NCBI GenBank assembly: GCA_017591395.1 | Contig: WEDG01009066.1 | Coordinates: forward strand, 5,001-69,000 | DNA from: Schistocephalus solidus | Taxonomy: Eukaryota > Platyhelminthes > Cestoda > Diphyllobothriidea > Diphyllobothriidae | Length of the DNA stretch: 64,000 nucleotides | Direction: 5' to 3' | Translations under genes and position numbers: made by a program | Notes under the pieces: model-generated | The model's database searches: none | The model's input: the letters and a program-made list of their open reading frames with translations, nothing else | What the model was told of the DNA's origin: nothing | Shown here: piece after piece, positions 1-10,796 of the stretch | Numbering within the stretch: the first letter of the stretch is position 1 | How the letters are laid out: each line of letters begins with the position of its first letter

Positions 1-1121
1 AAATGCATGTTGACGAAAAGGCAAGTTCTAGAAGGCAAAATGAGTTTCCATCCGTGGAACAAGTGTTTTTATTCGCCTAGCGTTCCACATTCTCACTTGA
101 ACGCCTCTTGATTATTATTCTTCTTCTTCTTCTTTGCTTCTATCATCATCTTCTTTCTTCTTCTTATTCTTCTTCTTCCAAAGTTAAAAACGTTCGGGGT
201 CTTTTTGGAGGTTTAAGATAAAAACAAAACAAAATGCATGTTGACGAAAAGGCAAGTTCTAGAAGGCAAATGAGTTTCCATCCGTGGAACAAGTGTTTTA
301 TTCGCCTAGCGTTCCACATTCTCACTTGAACGCCTCTTATTCTTCTCCTTCTTCTTCTTCTACTTCTTCTTCTTCTTCGTCTTCTTCTTCGTCTTCGTCT
401 TCTTCTTCTTCTTCTTCCTTCTTCTTCTTCATCATCATCATCATCTTCATCTTCTTCTTCTTCAAAGTTAAAAACGTTCGGGGTCTTTTGGAGGTTTAAG
501 ATTTTTTAAATCAAACAAAATGCATGTTGACGAAAAGGCAAGTTCTAGAAGGCAAATGAGTTTCCATCCGTGGAACAAGTGTTTTATTCGCCTAGCGTTC
601 CACATTCTCACTTGAACGCCTCTTATTTTCTTCTTCTTCTTCTTCTTTCTTCTTCATCATCATCATCATCTTCTTCTTCTTCTTCTTCTTCAAAGTTAAA
701 AACGTTCGGGGTCTTTTGGAGGTTTAAGATTTTTTAAAACAAACAAAATGCATGTTGACGAAAAGGCAAGTTCTAGAAGGCAAATGAGTTTCCATCCGTG
801 GAACAAGTGTTTTATTCGCCTAGCGTTCCACATTCTCACTTGAACGCCTCTTATTCTTCTTCTTCTTCTTCTTCTTCATCATCATCATCTTCTTCTTCTT
901 CTTATTCTTCTTCTTCAAAGTTAAAAACGTTCGGGGTCTTTTGGAGGTTTAAGATTTTTTAAAACAAACAAAATGCATGTTGACGAAAAGGCAAGTTCTA
1001 GAAGGCAAATGAGTTTCCATCCGTGGAACAAGTGTTTTATTCGCCTAGCGTTCCACATTCTCACTTGAACGCCTCTTATTCTTCTTCTTCTTCTTCTTCT
1101 TCTTCTTCTTCTTCTTCTTCT
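1..1121. repeat. Satellite of ~230-290 bp units with a TTC-rich core
   Basis: Five head-to-tail units start at 1, 232, 518, 746 and 971; the last is cut off inside its TTC core near 1,121. Each unit opens with a near-identical ~110 bp segment (TGCATGTTGACGAAAAGG ... CTTGAACGCCTC), then a variable (TTC)n/(ATC)n tract, then a conserved ~50 bp tail (AACGTTCGGGGTC ... GGTTTAAGA). Unit lengths differ (231, 286, 228, 225 bp) mainly because the triplet core expands or shrinks. The serine-rich reading frame at 284-499 is a by-product of the TTC core. The array probably continues left of the window. Confidence 0.95.
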
Positions 1122-2236
1122 GTGGGTTCGAGTGTGAAGCTGAAACGCCAGGCTTTATAGAGTGAGTGGATCTGCTATCAGTCTGCAAGATTGACTCACG
1201 ATTAATTATATATTTTTCTCTTACATTGTATGACCTAAATCCTGAAAAATGCCGGTTTTTCAGAAAGATTGATAATCACTAACAAACTGGCAGCAAAACA
1301 CATACCAGCGCTTGGAAGTAATAATGAACAACGTTAAGCAATTTGAAAAATATTAAATGAAATATGAAAATTAATTTTAAAATTGATTGACCAACGTTTT
1401 TAGAAAAGCGAGATTTTCGGAAAACGTGAAAAATCGCTGTAACTATGACTGATAAATGTGAAAAGAAGTTTTAGGGGAAATCGTTGATATACAACTTTAT
1501 TTATACTAAGAAAACTTTCCTTCGTCCAAATTCTTTATAGTTACTTCTGTTGTTGGAGAACATTGAGTTTCAGGTCGCCCCTTGAAATTCGGGTGGACAT
1601 TTCACGATTATCAGTGCATTCAAGCGATTGACCATACATTTAAATTATGTCCTAATGTTTACCAAAACCCTCAAAATAAGTAATTTATTCAAGAACATTT
1701 ACCAAATGGTGACTTTTTGATATTTTTTTTACTGACGTTGGTCATTTGGGTCATAGTTGTGGACTTACTTAAACATGAAAACTCATAGCCGATAAAAATG
1801 AACGTCCATAATAAATTTCGGCGATTACTTTGCCTACAATCAATTAAAAAACTTTTTCTAATACGGTACCTCTTTAAAAAGACTTTTACTTAGATATTTA
1901 ACTGAAAAATATTGGGTTGATTTAACTTTTTCAAGGTTAAAATGCGAAACTTTGTTGAATTGTTCGACCCTTCTGAAAATTAGTGATAAAATTTCTAATG
2001 AAAATGTGAGAACTCGCTTTTATCATTATATTGGAGCTTTTTTCGCTATATTTATTTAATTAAGGGCACTTAAAATGCAAAGTGGTAGAACAAATACTAA
2101 GATTTTGCAAAAACCGTTAATCTTTTATCCATTCTGTTTCTAAATTATAGAAAAAGTATCTTGTCACATCCTTCAAATATAACATAACTTTTTGTGGGCG
2201 CCAAGCTGCGCATTACGACATATTCATTTTGTTTTC
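1122..2236. other. AT-rich stretch without a recognisable gene
   Basis: No coding signal is seen. The part at about 1,710-2,060 resembles 30,790-31,130 in word order (a GGTCATA-type core, then AAACA.GAAAAC, then AAAAATGAACGT-like words), so it is probably an old dispersed repeat copy. Confidence 0.4.
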
Positions 2237-2237
2237 A

Positions 2238-2311
2238 GTCATAATTATCGGTGTGGTAAAACAAAAAAATTGTTTGACCGTATTTTGCTTTACCACACCG
2301 AGAATTATGAC
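2238..2311. repeat. Foldback hairpin 1
   Basis: The arm 2,238-2,260 (GTCATAATTATCGGTGTGG...) is the reverse complement of 2,289-2,311 with one mismatch over 23 bp. The loop holds AAAAAATTGTTTGA-C-CGTATT (2,264-2,284). A 20 bp piece of the left arm, TATCGGTGTGGTAAAACAAA, recurs exactly at 31,381-31,400, so the arm belongs to a dispersed element. Confidence 0.85.
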
Positions 2312-2315
2312 CGAA

Positions 2316-2455
2316 TTCATCTTTAGTAATTATTTTCTGCAAATTTCTAAACTCATTTGTCACAACACGCAGTAAAAAATTGTTTGAGCGTATTGTTACT
2401 GCGTTTTGCGAGAAATGAGTTCAGAAATTTGCAGAAAATAATTACTTAAGATGAA
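2316..2455. repeat. Foldback hairpin 2
   Basis: The arm 2,316-2,358 is the reverse complement of 2,413-2,455 with two mismatches over 43 bp; pairing resumes inside (ACGCAGTAA with TTACTGCGT). Its loop AAAAAATTGTTTGA-G-CGTATT (2,374-2,394) matches the loop of hairpin 1 except for one base, although the arms of the two hairpins are unrelated. It looks like a foldback or MITE-type structure. No transposase is present. Confidence 0.85.
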
Positions 2456-2459
2456 TTTA

Positions 2460-3280
2460 TACCTTATTTCTGGAAAGCAATGCAATTCCTCACACTTGTC
2501 TTCCCCTGATATTTATTGATTTAAGATCAGATTTTCGGTTCCATAGTGGATTTAGTTGGAACCTTCCCTGCTTATAGTACTCATCTTTAATAGCACAACG
2601 CGCAAAAATAGGTCTTTTTAAGTGATATTAAATAGCATAGGAAAGTTCTTGGATGTCCAGCAACCTCGGAGTTCACCCGACTCCTGCCTGCTTTCCTTCA
2701 ATAAACCAGACAGCGCAACTGTTTTAAGCGTCTGACAGAAAAACACCCTAGATGAAAAAAACAGCTGTCACAGCGATAAAATGCGAAGTGGAAAACACGA
2801 ATACCGTAAAGTGCTAATCTCAGATTTAAACGGATGTCAACGGAAGCAAAATTTAGCACTAGATTTCGTGGCTGGGTATGTTAGAATAGCTAGCTGGATG
2901 CAGACAACTTGTTGTTATAGAGGCGAGATCGGAATGGGAAGTAATTTTCGGCGGTTGAACATAATTATAACAGAGTATTTAAGCAAATGGCTGCCATGGT
3001 GCCGTATCTGGGCGCTGCCCAAAGTGTCGTCATATTGCCGAGGGATAGTGAGCGCGGATGCGTCTTAGCACCTCTTACGAAAACGTTATCCCAACAGTCA
3101 TATCGAAACGGACCTCGACGGCCAATAGTGCATCTATCTCTACAACAAAAACCGCCTTCCAATCGGTGTTCAACCTTGAGGGCACAGAGCGTTATGTGCA
3201 CGCATCCTCCGCATGTGATAGGCTCGCTCATTAGCCGAAATACGGTTCTGACACCTACGCGTTTGACTCTCTGTTGCTTT
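2460..3280. other. No recognisable gene
   Basis: Overlapping frames on both strands at 2,965-3,327 (up to 120 codons) have no family resemblance I can name and no convincing splice context. Nothing else is seen. Confidence 0.3.
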
Positions 3281-3368
3281 CGTTCATTGGCTGTCTCTTG
3301 ACTGCTCGCGATTGGTCGTTCTGTCAAAAAGGTCTTCGCAGAAGTAATAGATCTAAGGCGATGATCAG
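3281..3368 (+). repeat. 88 bp direct repeat, upstream copy
   Basis: This segment (CGTTCATTGGCTGTCTCTTG ... AGGCGATGATCAG) is repeated exactly at 4,003-4,090, about 720 bp downstream, where it forms part of a tandem duplication. Confidence 0.9.
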
Positions 3369-3960
3369 TTGCCTACTTTCCGTATTTCAGGTGACGGATG
3401 TCCAAAATAACACACGCCACATCAACAAAAACCCATTAGTCTACTAAAATAATCGCGCGGCGTCCATACTATACCCCAACTGTGGGCGCTAATGCACCCA
3501 AGACGTGACCCCCGAGTCTAGTGTGTCCTCTGACTTGACGTTATCGAACCCAGCCGACGGACAGTCAAGGCGCAAGGTGCTTGATGCTCCGGGCTAGAAC
3601 CTCAAATGCGCCAGAAATTTCAGCTGAGGTGTGACAAAACTGCCGAGGAGAGATTGTGTTAGAGGTGGGCACCACCTCTGCATAAATTTACGCAGTTGAT
3701 ATGTTCAGTTATGCTGTAGGACACATAAAATGGCTATTAGGAGAGCCGGTGGAAGCTCATGGAAACGGGTTGTTTCGGAAAACCTTTGCATACCCGCTTT
3801 GGTTTGCACGAATAGTAGCATGCCAAGGATTGCTTACGTTGCCTGTTAAGAGTCCTTTAATAACGGTTTTACTACGGATAGTAAAGGGCTTGCCTAATAG
3901 CAGGCCACTTCTCGCAGAATTTGCTCTGGTAAGGAATGCTTATATTCCTCTCCGGAATAC

Positions 3961-4134
3961 AGATAACTGCGTAAAATGTCAAGGAAGTTAGAGTGAGGGT
4001 TCCGTTCATTGGCTGTCTCTTGACTGCTCGCGATTGGTCGTTCTGTCAAAAAGGTCTTCGCAGAAGTAATAGATCTAAGGCGATGATCAGATAACTGCGT
4101 AAAATGTCAAGGAAGTTAGAGTGAGGGTTCCGTT
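3961..4134 (+). repeat. Tandem duplication, 128 bp period
   Basis: The 46 bp segment 3,961-4,006 (AGATAACTGCGTAAAATGTC ...) recurs exactly at 4,089-4,134. Between the two copies lies the 88 bp block that also occurs at 3,281-3,368. A template-switch or unequal-exchange event joining the two blocks would explain it. A short TTAGGG-like run (about 4,140-4,156) follows. Confidence 0.9.
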
Positions 4135-6244
4135 TAATGTTAGGGTTAGGGTTGGTGTTGTAGTATGTTGTGGTATTACTGGGATTCAATTCAGTCATTT
4201 TGTTGCGTGGAAGGGACATTCTTCTTCCAGTGTCTCGGCGGGGGGAGGGAGAATATAAGCAATTCCGATCCTTGCTCTTTTAGTAGGGGAGTGTCTGAGT
4301 TTACGCGCCGGATGAATGCGTGCCGCTGCACTCTGACGCAGTTCTGGCATCATCCATTTTATGCAATAGTGTTTTATTTATGCCGGCAGGTATTTTATTT
4401 GACACCAATGCCAGATAAAAAAAGCAAAACAGGACTATAGCTGGTCGGACTGAAAATGTGCTGTTAGCTTATAGTGCATACACATCACAGGTAGCAAGAC
4501 CATAAGGACCGGAAGAAACTCGCATAGCTGGAAATTTTTTGTATAGTACTGAACAATCGGGGTCGTGCTTACGAATTAATTGACCTCCAGCTCATGTTGA
4601 ACTCCAATGTGAATGCATTTTAGACGGCTGAGTTTGTGCGGTGCAAACGTGTGTGTACAAAATATTGAAAGCTCCATCAGCATGACGCCAGACATTCGAC
4701 AGCGAATGTACTGATTAAAATGAAATACTCCCGGCACTTATATATTACTTTAGTAAAATAAGCATATTATTGGGTTATTCCACTTTAGCTAAAGAATTTC
4801 AGTTCAAACTGTCATGCCACATTTTCGGAGGACGTCCTGAGACAGCATATGCCCTACGCATTAATTTAAAAGGAAATGAAAGAAAGCTTAATAATAAATG
4901 TACTGTTTAACAGTCTCATGGATAGGTTGAGAGAGCCGGCTGCATAAAACAGCGAGAAAGGTGCCAGACAGATGTACGGTATATTCCCTATCTCGTGGAA
5001 CATGAACGGAAATTCTGAAGTTTGTTTTCGATTCGAACACATTACCTAAGTATGGCTGTCATGCTGATTATCATGCAGCCTAATTGAAAGATATTTCAGT
5101 CCCTGCCATTTTTGGAAGGAGCTTCTTTCTGAGTGCATGCAGACAGCATTTTTTGTAAAACAAATGGCTACTATAGTACTATACATTTTTATGTTTGTTT
5201 TTCGTTACCCTTATAAATTCAAACGTATTTTATAGAGAAAATCCACGAAAATATTCTTTCTTGTTTGGTAGCAAATTGCACCTTCTCTAAAGTTTAGACT
5301 TGAAAATGGTTATGTTTGGGTTTAAAATAAGTTTCTTATTATGAGATTTTTTAGACCGTGAAATGTTCATTAATAATACATGCTCCACGTCCACTGCAAA
5401 ATCCTAAGAGAACTGTGTAATTTCGTCCTTAAAGCGTAGGGAAATTTTTGATTTTCCTTACATTTCGAATATCAAACTCAAGTGTAAAGGCCGGTCGGGT
5501 GCAGAATTATTCGACGTGATTTAGTGCATCTTTTCTATAATATATATTTGAAGTTAAAAGAGCATCGAAAACCAATGAGTACCTACTACTTACGCAGTAA
5601 CATAGTACTGTGCTACCCGAAGAGTACAAGAAAGACTGCTGGCGTGCATGTTTTCTATAAAATTTAGTTGAACTTATAAGTGCCTGAGTAGCCATCTTTT
5701 AACAGCGAATACTTTTTGCAGACGGCCAGAAATAAGTTCATTCAAAAGACGTCATCCTACTGTCAGATAACGGACCATGGCTCTAAGTGGAAACGTATTC
5801 CATTAACAACGTCGGCTCCGTTTAAATTCCTCTTCAGAAGCTCCGTTCAAACTGGCGCAGATGCCACACTGAGATTAGTTTGGGAAGTTACAATGTTATG
5901 GTTGAGTCTAACCTAGGCATTCGTTTCGAGCAGAGTTCTGGAGCTGAAACGTCACCGAGGGAACGACTGCTGATAAATTTGCTAAAATGATCACAGAACA
6001 GGGACTGCGCCGAAGGGAAATCCACATTTGACTATCGTACAACAGAGTGAAATGTTTAAGGGATGCCACAGAAACATTCAGAGAACAAAGAAACGACCAG
6101 TGAAACGGGGGTCTTCTCAACTTCTGCCTACTGTAGTAGGAATGAACTGGGAATAAGGTTAGTAGATGGACGGTCACCGATTGGCTGCGGCACGGGCTCG
6201 TCATGTTCTGCCTTGAAGCTCGTTCTCGAGCACCGCTAGCAGCC
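4135..6244. other. No recognisable gene
   Basis: Mostly AT-rich sequence with only short, unconvincing reading frames. Words near 5,210-5,300 resemble 6,800-6,900 (TTTTATAGA ... AAAATATTCTTTC), suggesting further worn copies of a dispersed repeat. Confidence 0.3.
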
Positions 6245-6385
6245 ACATAGCGGCTAGTATGTATGACTGATGACGGCTAAAAAGCCAGAAATATCCATTC
6301 CAGTCTCCCTTGGGAATGCGGATGCTGGTGGGGCTAAAGGGTGAGCTCCAAGGCAGAACGGGAGGAGTGAGCGACCGTCCACCCA
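6245..6385 (+). mobile_element. SINE fragment (body and tail)
   Basis: This copy lacks the tRNA-like head. It keeps the body (ACTGATGA, GGCTAAAAAGCC, GAAA) and the tail words TGAGCTCCAAGGCAGAACGG and AGTGAGCG. It lies directly upstream of a second, headed copy in the same orientation. Confidence 0.7.
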
Positions 6386-6407
6386 TCAATTTTTATATTC
6401 CCGATCG

Positions 6408-6590
6408 AAATCGGCTACATATTGAGCCATTGGCTCAGTGATTAGAGGGCATGACTTCTAATCAACAGGTCACGGTTTCATGCCTCGGGTGGTGCACCAC
6501 CTGGGGTTGGGTATGGCTGGCTGATGATGGCTAATAAGCCCGAAATGGCCATTTCAGTCTCCATTGTCTTTGTCGGTAATGTGTCATGCC
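6408..6590 (+). mobile_element. tRNA-derived SINE copy with hammerhead-like body
   Basis: The head has a worn A-box-like TTGGCTCAGTGAT and a B-box-like GGTTTCATGCC. It is followed by GGTTGGGTATGGCTGG and the hammerhead-like core (6,515-6,559). The downstream tail is truncated after TGTCTTTGTCGGTAATG. Confidence 0.75.
6515..6559 (+). ncRNA. Hammerhead-like core inside SINE copy
   Basis: Stem I strand GGCTGG is followed by CTGATGA, a stem-loop GGCT-AATA-AGCC, GAAA, TGGCCA (self-complementary, minimal stem III), UU at the cleavage position and TCAGTC, which pairs with GGCTGG (two G-U pairs). The 10.1/11.1 pair next to the core is U/C rather than the usual G-C, so activity is uncertain. Confidence 0.45.
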
Positions 6591-6886
6591 AAGGATACTG
6601 CGGCATCACCTGCAGCCACTGACCTATCACATAATATGTTATCCGAAATTTCAAAATAGTGTTTTCGATTGGGAAAGATGATTTAAGTGGGATAGTAAGA
6701 ATGATAATCCCGCAGCAAGGGTACGTTAGACGCTCCACAATGCCTGCTTCTGACGCTCGGTAAAAAATGACTTCTTAATACGCATGTATTTTTGTATTGC
6801 TTTTGAAGCTGTTATAAATTATACTATATTTTATAGAAATGTAAGCAAAAATATTCTTTCAGAGCCAACTATATCTTCTTTAGTTA

Positions 6887-6996
6887 ATGCTCGAAGACAG
6901 GCTAGCTTTTAGGTGTAAAACGTTTTTCCCTACGATATTTTATGCTAGAAGAAAGGCTAGCTTTTAGGTGTAAAACGTTTTTCTCTACGATATTTT
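6887..6996 (+). repeat. 55 bp tandem duplication
   Basis: Two units, starting at 6,887 and 6,942, share GGCTAGCTTTTAGGTGTAAA and ACGTTTTTC(C/T)CTACG-type words with three or four differences. Confidence 0.9.
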
Positions 6997-9530
6997 GAAA
7001 AAGCGTGCAACGTTTATTTAATTCACATTGCCATTCCGTACGTTTAGGAATGAGAAAACTTTATGACCATAGTACGTGCTATCTTTTTAATGGCATAGAA
7101 TTATGAATAATTGTCCCTGCAAGAAAAGCATACAGCCTGTAGCCTGACAACCGTAGACGCAAATAACACGCTAAATAGGGCCCACATTTATTTGTGATCC
7201 AAAATATATACGGTTACTTCGAGTATAAAATTTGAAGAAGGCGGGATGTGCTGCGAAATGAGAACAATAACGAAAATATTTGCTTACGTTTCCTGTGAAA
7301 TATATTCAAACTTTCGGGCAGACCAAAAATCAGCAGAAAAAGTGCACACTACTTAAGTAGTCAGTTTTTATCGAGCACAATTTTTGCAGACAGCCGAAAA
7401 GATATGCATTCAGACGCCGGCATTCTAATGCGTCTGAACAATCCTAGGAAAATAAATATTACAATCCCGCTTAAGAGCTCATTCCTAATCGAATTTTGGT
7501 GAACAGTTCATGCGATTGGTCACTGACTATAGGTGATACTTTCTACTCAAAATGCTAGTTGGTAATTGCAATTTATGTTTCGGGTGTTCCGACGCCTACC
7601 GTGATTACAGGGATTTCGGACGAACACAAGCCTGAACATACAAATCCTATTGCCAGAAAATAAAATTTTTAGAAGGACAACGGAGGTGGGCAGGGGGGGC
7701 GCAAGGAAAATAGCAATTTCTCCTGAATGTTTAGTAGTTTTCACTTAGCGGCCAACTCCGGTGACAACAACTTTAACCAAAAACCAAGTCTGTTGCAACA
7801 GTGAGCGCGGAGACAGGATAACGTCCAAGCTCTTGCGGACGGTGCTAGACATTTTGGCGCCTATCCGGACGGGAGTAACCAATGCGGGAGTGCAGTCGGA
7901 GGTGTCGATTAACGGATATTGGGAAGGGTCACACGGCGCGGAAATACGTAAACGCCAGTAGGTCAAATCCGCCGAATTGATTTGACCAAACGAACAAGAT
8001 TAAGCGTCCTAATGTAATATGCTAGTGTTTATTTGCTTCACTGGAGACACACTGTGTGTTGGCTGAACATACGAAGATAAAGTGGCGACAACCACGCCTG
8101 TTTTCGGTAAGACAGACGGTAAGGACTTCCACTAGCAGTTTTCGGCGCAGCATCTTCAGTTCAGTTAAGTTTTATTAAGGGAAATGTAGGCGATGTCTTT
8201 CGAACTCCTTATTGATTTCAATGACATTGCAAATTTAAAAAAAGGACGACAGATAATGGACGTTGGACAAAGGCTTATCTCCCCATCACACTACAGGGCA
8301 TCGGACAAAATAATTATAAAATAAAATTACTCAAAAATAGGGAGTAGTATAGACAGAAAAGTATTTCGTCAACCTGATAGGTAGTGGCTTCACAACAATA
8401 ACTAACACTAGAAGTACCAGGGACTCGAAGTGACTTGGGTGCACTCTTTAGACTAACGGTGGCATCACGCTTGGCGAGGATACCTTTTGCGACCGGCTAA
8501 ACTGGACACGGAGCAAGAAACCGTCCACAATGCATGTGGCTTTGCGCCAAATGTTAAGGAAATGGTGTCTAAAATTTACGTAAGGGTTAAGTTTAATTTT
8601 CGGGCTAAGGTCAGATTTGGGGTTAGGGTCATGATTAGGCTGTAGGCTTCAGGTCTAGGGTAGGGTAAGGGTTAAGAGTAAGGTGACCGCGTTAGTGTAA
8701 GCGGTAGTACAGGGGTATATTAAACCTTCCTAAAATTTTCCGTAAGTCTACGTATTTTAAGTGGGCGGGGCAGCTCCTATTCCCGTGTCCTGATTAGGCA
8801 GCCATACAGGTCGCCGGAAACACAAAGGACAGTCAAAACAGTAAAGGTATGTTACTGGCACTAAGTTTAAAAATAAGCTCCTGTAGGAGGTGAACTGCCA
8901 AGAAAAAAAGACCAAAAAAGACACATATGCCCTTCTGTTTATCTAGGAGCCTATCGCATACTGCAGGAAACCGGGGTGGGGTGCTGGGAAGAGACAAGCT
9001 CGATACAAAAATCCCGAGTGATAGTAAAGTTTTTAAAAGGGACTTCATGTAGAATTCTTAAGTCCTCAGCTCAGCAGTCTTGCGCAGGCATATTCACATT
9101 TTGACTGCCGGTAGGCTACACTACCAACGCAGAATTCAGTCGCAGACCCAAAACGGGGTTTTAAGTAATCGAGCCAGCATACAGCGGGCGCTCTCCTACC
9201 TTCTGCAGTCTATCACCCTGTCCACAAGACATCCCGGGGGCTGGGGACTGGGCGAATTCCAAAGGCAGACGCATGGATGCCTGTCCGATGGGTGGCGGCG
9301 GCGGCGGCTGCGGGGACGGGTGCTTCAATGTTTTATCCGCACTTAAATGAACCCTCGCGGACACACTAGGCAACGCCCTCTGCGCCTAGACTTCCTTTTC
9401 GTCTATTGCCACATGATACAGAAATTACTCTTCCCCTCCCCCCCCAAAAAAAACACCGGAAAATAAATGGCAAGCATGCTGTTAAGTCCGTGGTTGTGAG
9501 CCTGACAACTACTGGAAAGCAATGGATATT
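6997..9530. other. No recognisable gene
   Basis: Short open frames on both strands around 7,745-7,966 are mirror frames of one GC-richer patch and resemble nothing I know. Near 8,590-8,700 is a degenerate GGGTTAG/GGTAAGG run. No splice-flanked exon was found. Confidence 0.3.
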
Positions 9531-9532
9531 AC

Positions 9533-9912
9533 ACACGACAGTTTGACCGCCGTAGTCCGACGATGTTCACCGTATGCTCCACACCATGGTGGTGCAGGGA
9601 CCATGACTTGCGCGTGGATTAGTTGTAAGTGATGATAGCCTAGCGCAGCAGCTACCGCACTCTCTCCTCCTCCCCCACCTAGGCCCGGCGACAAAACAGA
9701 GTCAAGAAGACCGGAGATGGGAGAGGGCGCCGGTGGTTGGCGCAGCCGGGGCCCCTAGGCCCTAGCCACCCCTAGGCATGCCAATACACCCCATCCCGTG
9801 TTCGGAATTTTTTATGGGAGCGCAACCCCAATAACGCCTGCCGTGTCCTGATGTGACCCCCATGTTGGTCCAACGCATCTAGCACGTGGCCTGGTTAGGG
9901 GGCGCTACACAT
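9533..9912 (+). repeat. Dispersed repeat family A, near full length
   Basis: The copy begins CACACGACAGTTTGACCG and runs through GTAGTCCGACGATG, TGACTTGCGCGTG, GCAGCTACCGCACTCTCTCC, GACAGAGTCAAGAAGACCGG and GCCCCTAGGC, ending GTTAGGGGGCGCTACACA. Family A is ~380 bp, GC-rich, CA-flanked and present at least ten times in this window. The reverse strand holds the short MTPGSGGGGGESAV-type frame discussed in the findings. Confidence 0.9.
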
Positions 9913-10198
9913 ACACAAACACGCACGACAGTTCGACCGTCGTAGTCCGACGATGTCCACCGTATGCTTCACGGAAGCGTGGTGCTGGGATGGTGACTTG
10001 CGCATGAATTAGTTTAAAGTGATAGTAGCCTTGCGCTGCAGCTACCGCACTCTCTCCTCCTCCCCCACCTGAACCCGGTGTCATGACAGAGTCAAGAAGA
10101 CCGGAGACGGGAGAGGGCGCAGGTGGCTGGCGCGGCCGGAGTCGCCCCTGGGTGGACCACCACACCCGACTCGGATCCCACGGAGTGGGAGTGCCATA
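9913..10198 (+). repeat. Dispersed repeat family A, second copy in tandem
   Basis: It starts at a new CACGACAGTTCGACCGTCG immediately after the previous copy ends and keeps the same order of words up to GACCGGAGACGGGAGAGGGC. Its 3' end is replaced by family B sequence (GGAGCCATTGCAGCCTGACT). Confidence 0.85.
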
Positions 10199-10796
10199 AA
10201 GGCCACATTAAGAAGGAGCCATTGCAGCCTGACTCTCAGTCCACCAGTCAGCAACTCCACACAAAACACACACTGGGCTGACCACGCGGTACGAGTTATC
10301 CCGTCAGTTGGCAACCTTCCAAGCCACGGCTTTTAGCGCACCGTGATAGTTTTAAGCGCGCCAGATTGTTTATAGTGAGGAACATGTGCTGAGCTGTCAA
10401 CCTCACTCTCCCCCCCACCCCCACGGTCAAACTACTGTCCGAGCCGGTCAGTTGCCTGATGTGGGAGTGGGCGCATTGGCTGACGGATCAGCGTACCCGT
10501 CTTCGCGCGCCACAGCACGACCTGACCCCCATAACGCACACACCAGGATTTACTTACTCAGAGGATATGGAGGAGCCATCGCCGTCTGACTCCCAGTCCA
10601 CTGGTCAGCCACTCGACACACACAGCACATACACTGGGCCGACGGCGTGGTCTGGTGTAAGCGTCAGATTGGCCGCCTTCCAAGCCACGGTTTCTAGGAT
10701 ACCGTGATTTTATCAGGTACCTTAGGATGATTGTGCGGGGGTTGTCTATGTATTAGTGTAGATGGTGTGCGCTGACGTGGCTTAGCCTCCGGTGGT
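10199..10796 (+). repeat. Dispersed repeat family B
   Basis: Family B is marked by GTCAGTTGGCAACCTTCCAA, GCACCGTGATAGTTTTAAGC, ATTGTTTATAGTGAGGAA, CTCTCCCCCCACCCCCACGG, CCGAGCCGGTCAGTTGCC and GCGCGCCACAGCACGACC. On the minus strand this segment follows the zinc-finger frame that stops at 10,797, so it may be the 3' untranslated part of the same retroelement. The same order recurs at 32.0-32.45 and 33.1-33.48 kb. Confidence 0.8.

Noticed and set aside
284..499. 71-codon poly-Ser/Phe frame
   Set aside because: It is the translation of the TTC/ATC core of the satellite.
2965..3327. 120-codon minus-strand frame and opposing 104-codon plus-strand frame
   Set aside because: Mirror frames with no recognisable domain; one overlaps the duplicated 88 bp block.
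4138..4156. TTAGGG-like run, suggestive of telomere repeats
   Set aside because: Only two full units; similar degenerate runs near 8,640 and 47,546 are also too short.
8070..8100. GTGGCGACAACC, considered as an LTR primer-binding site (also near 34,311)
   Set aside because: No paired long terminal repeats or gag/pol sequence were found nearby.
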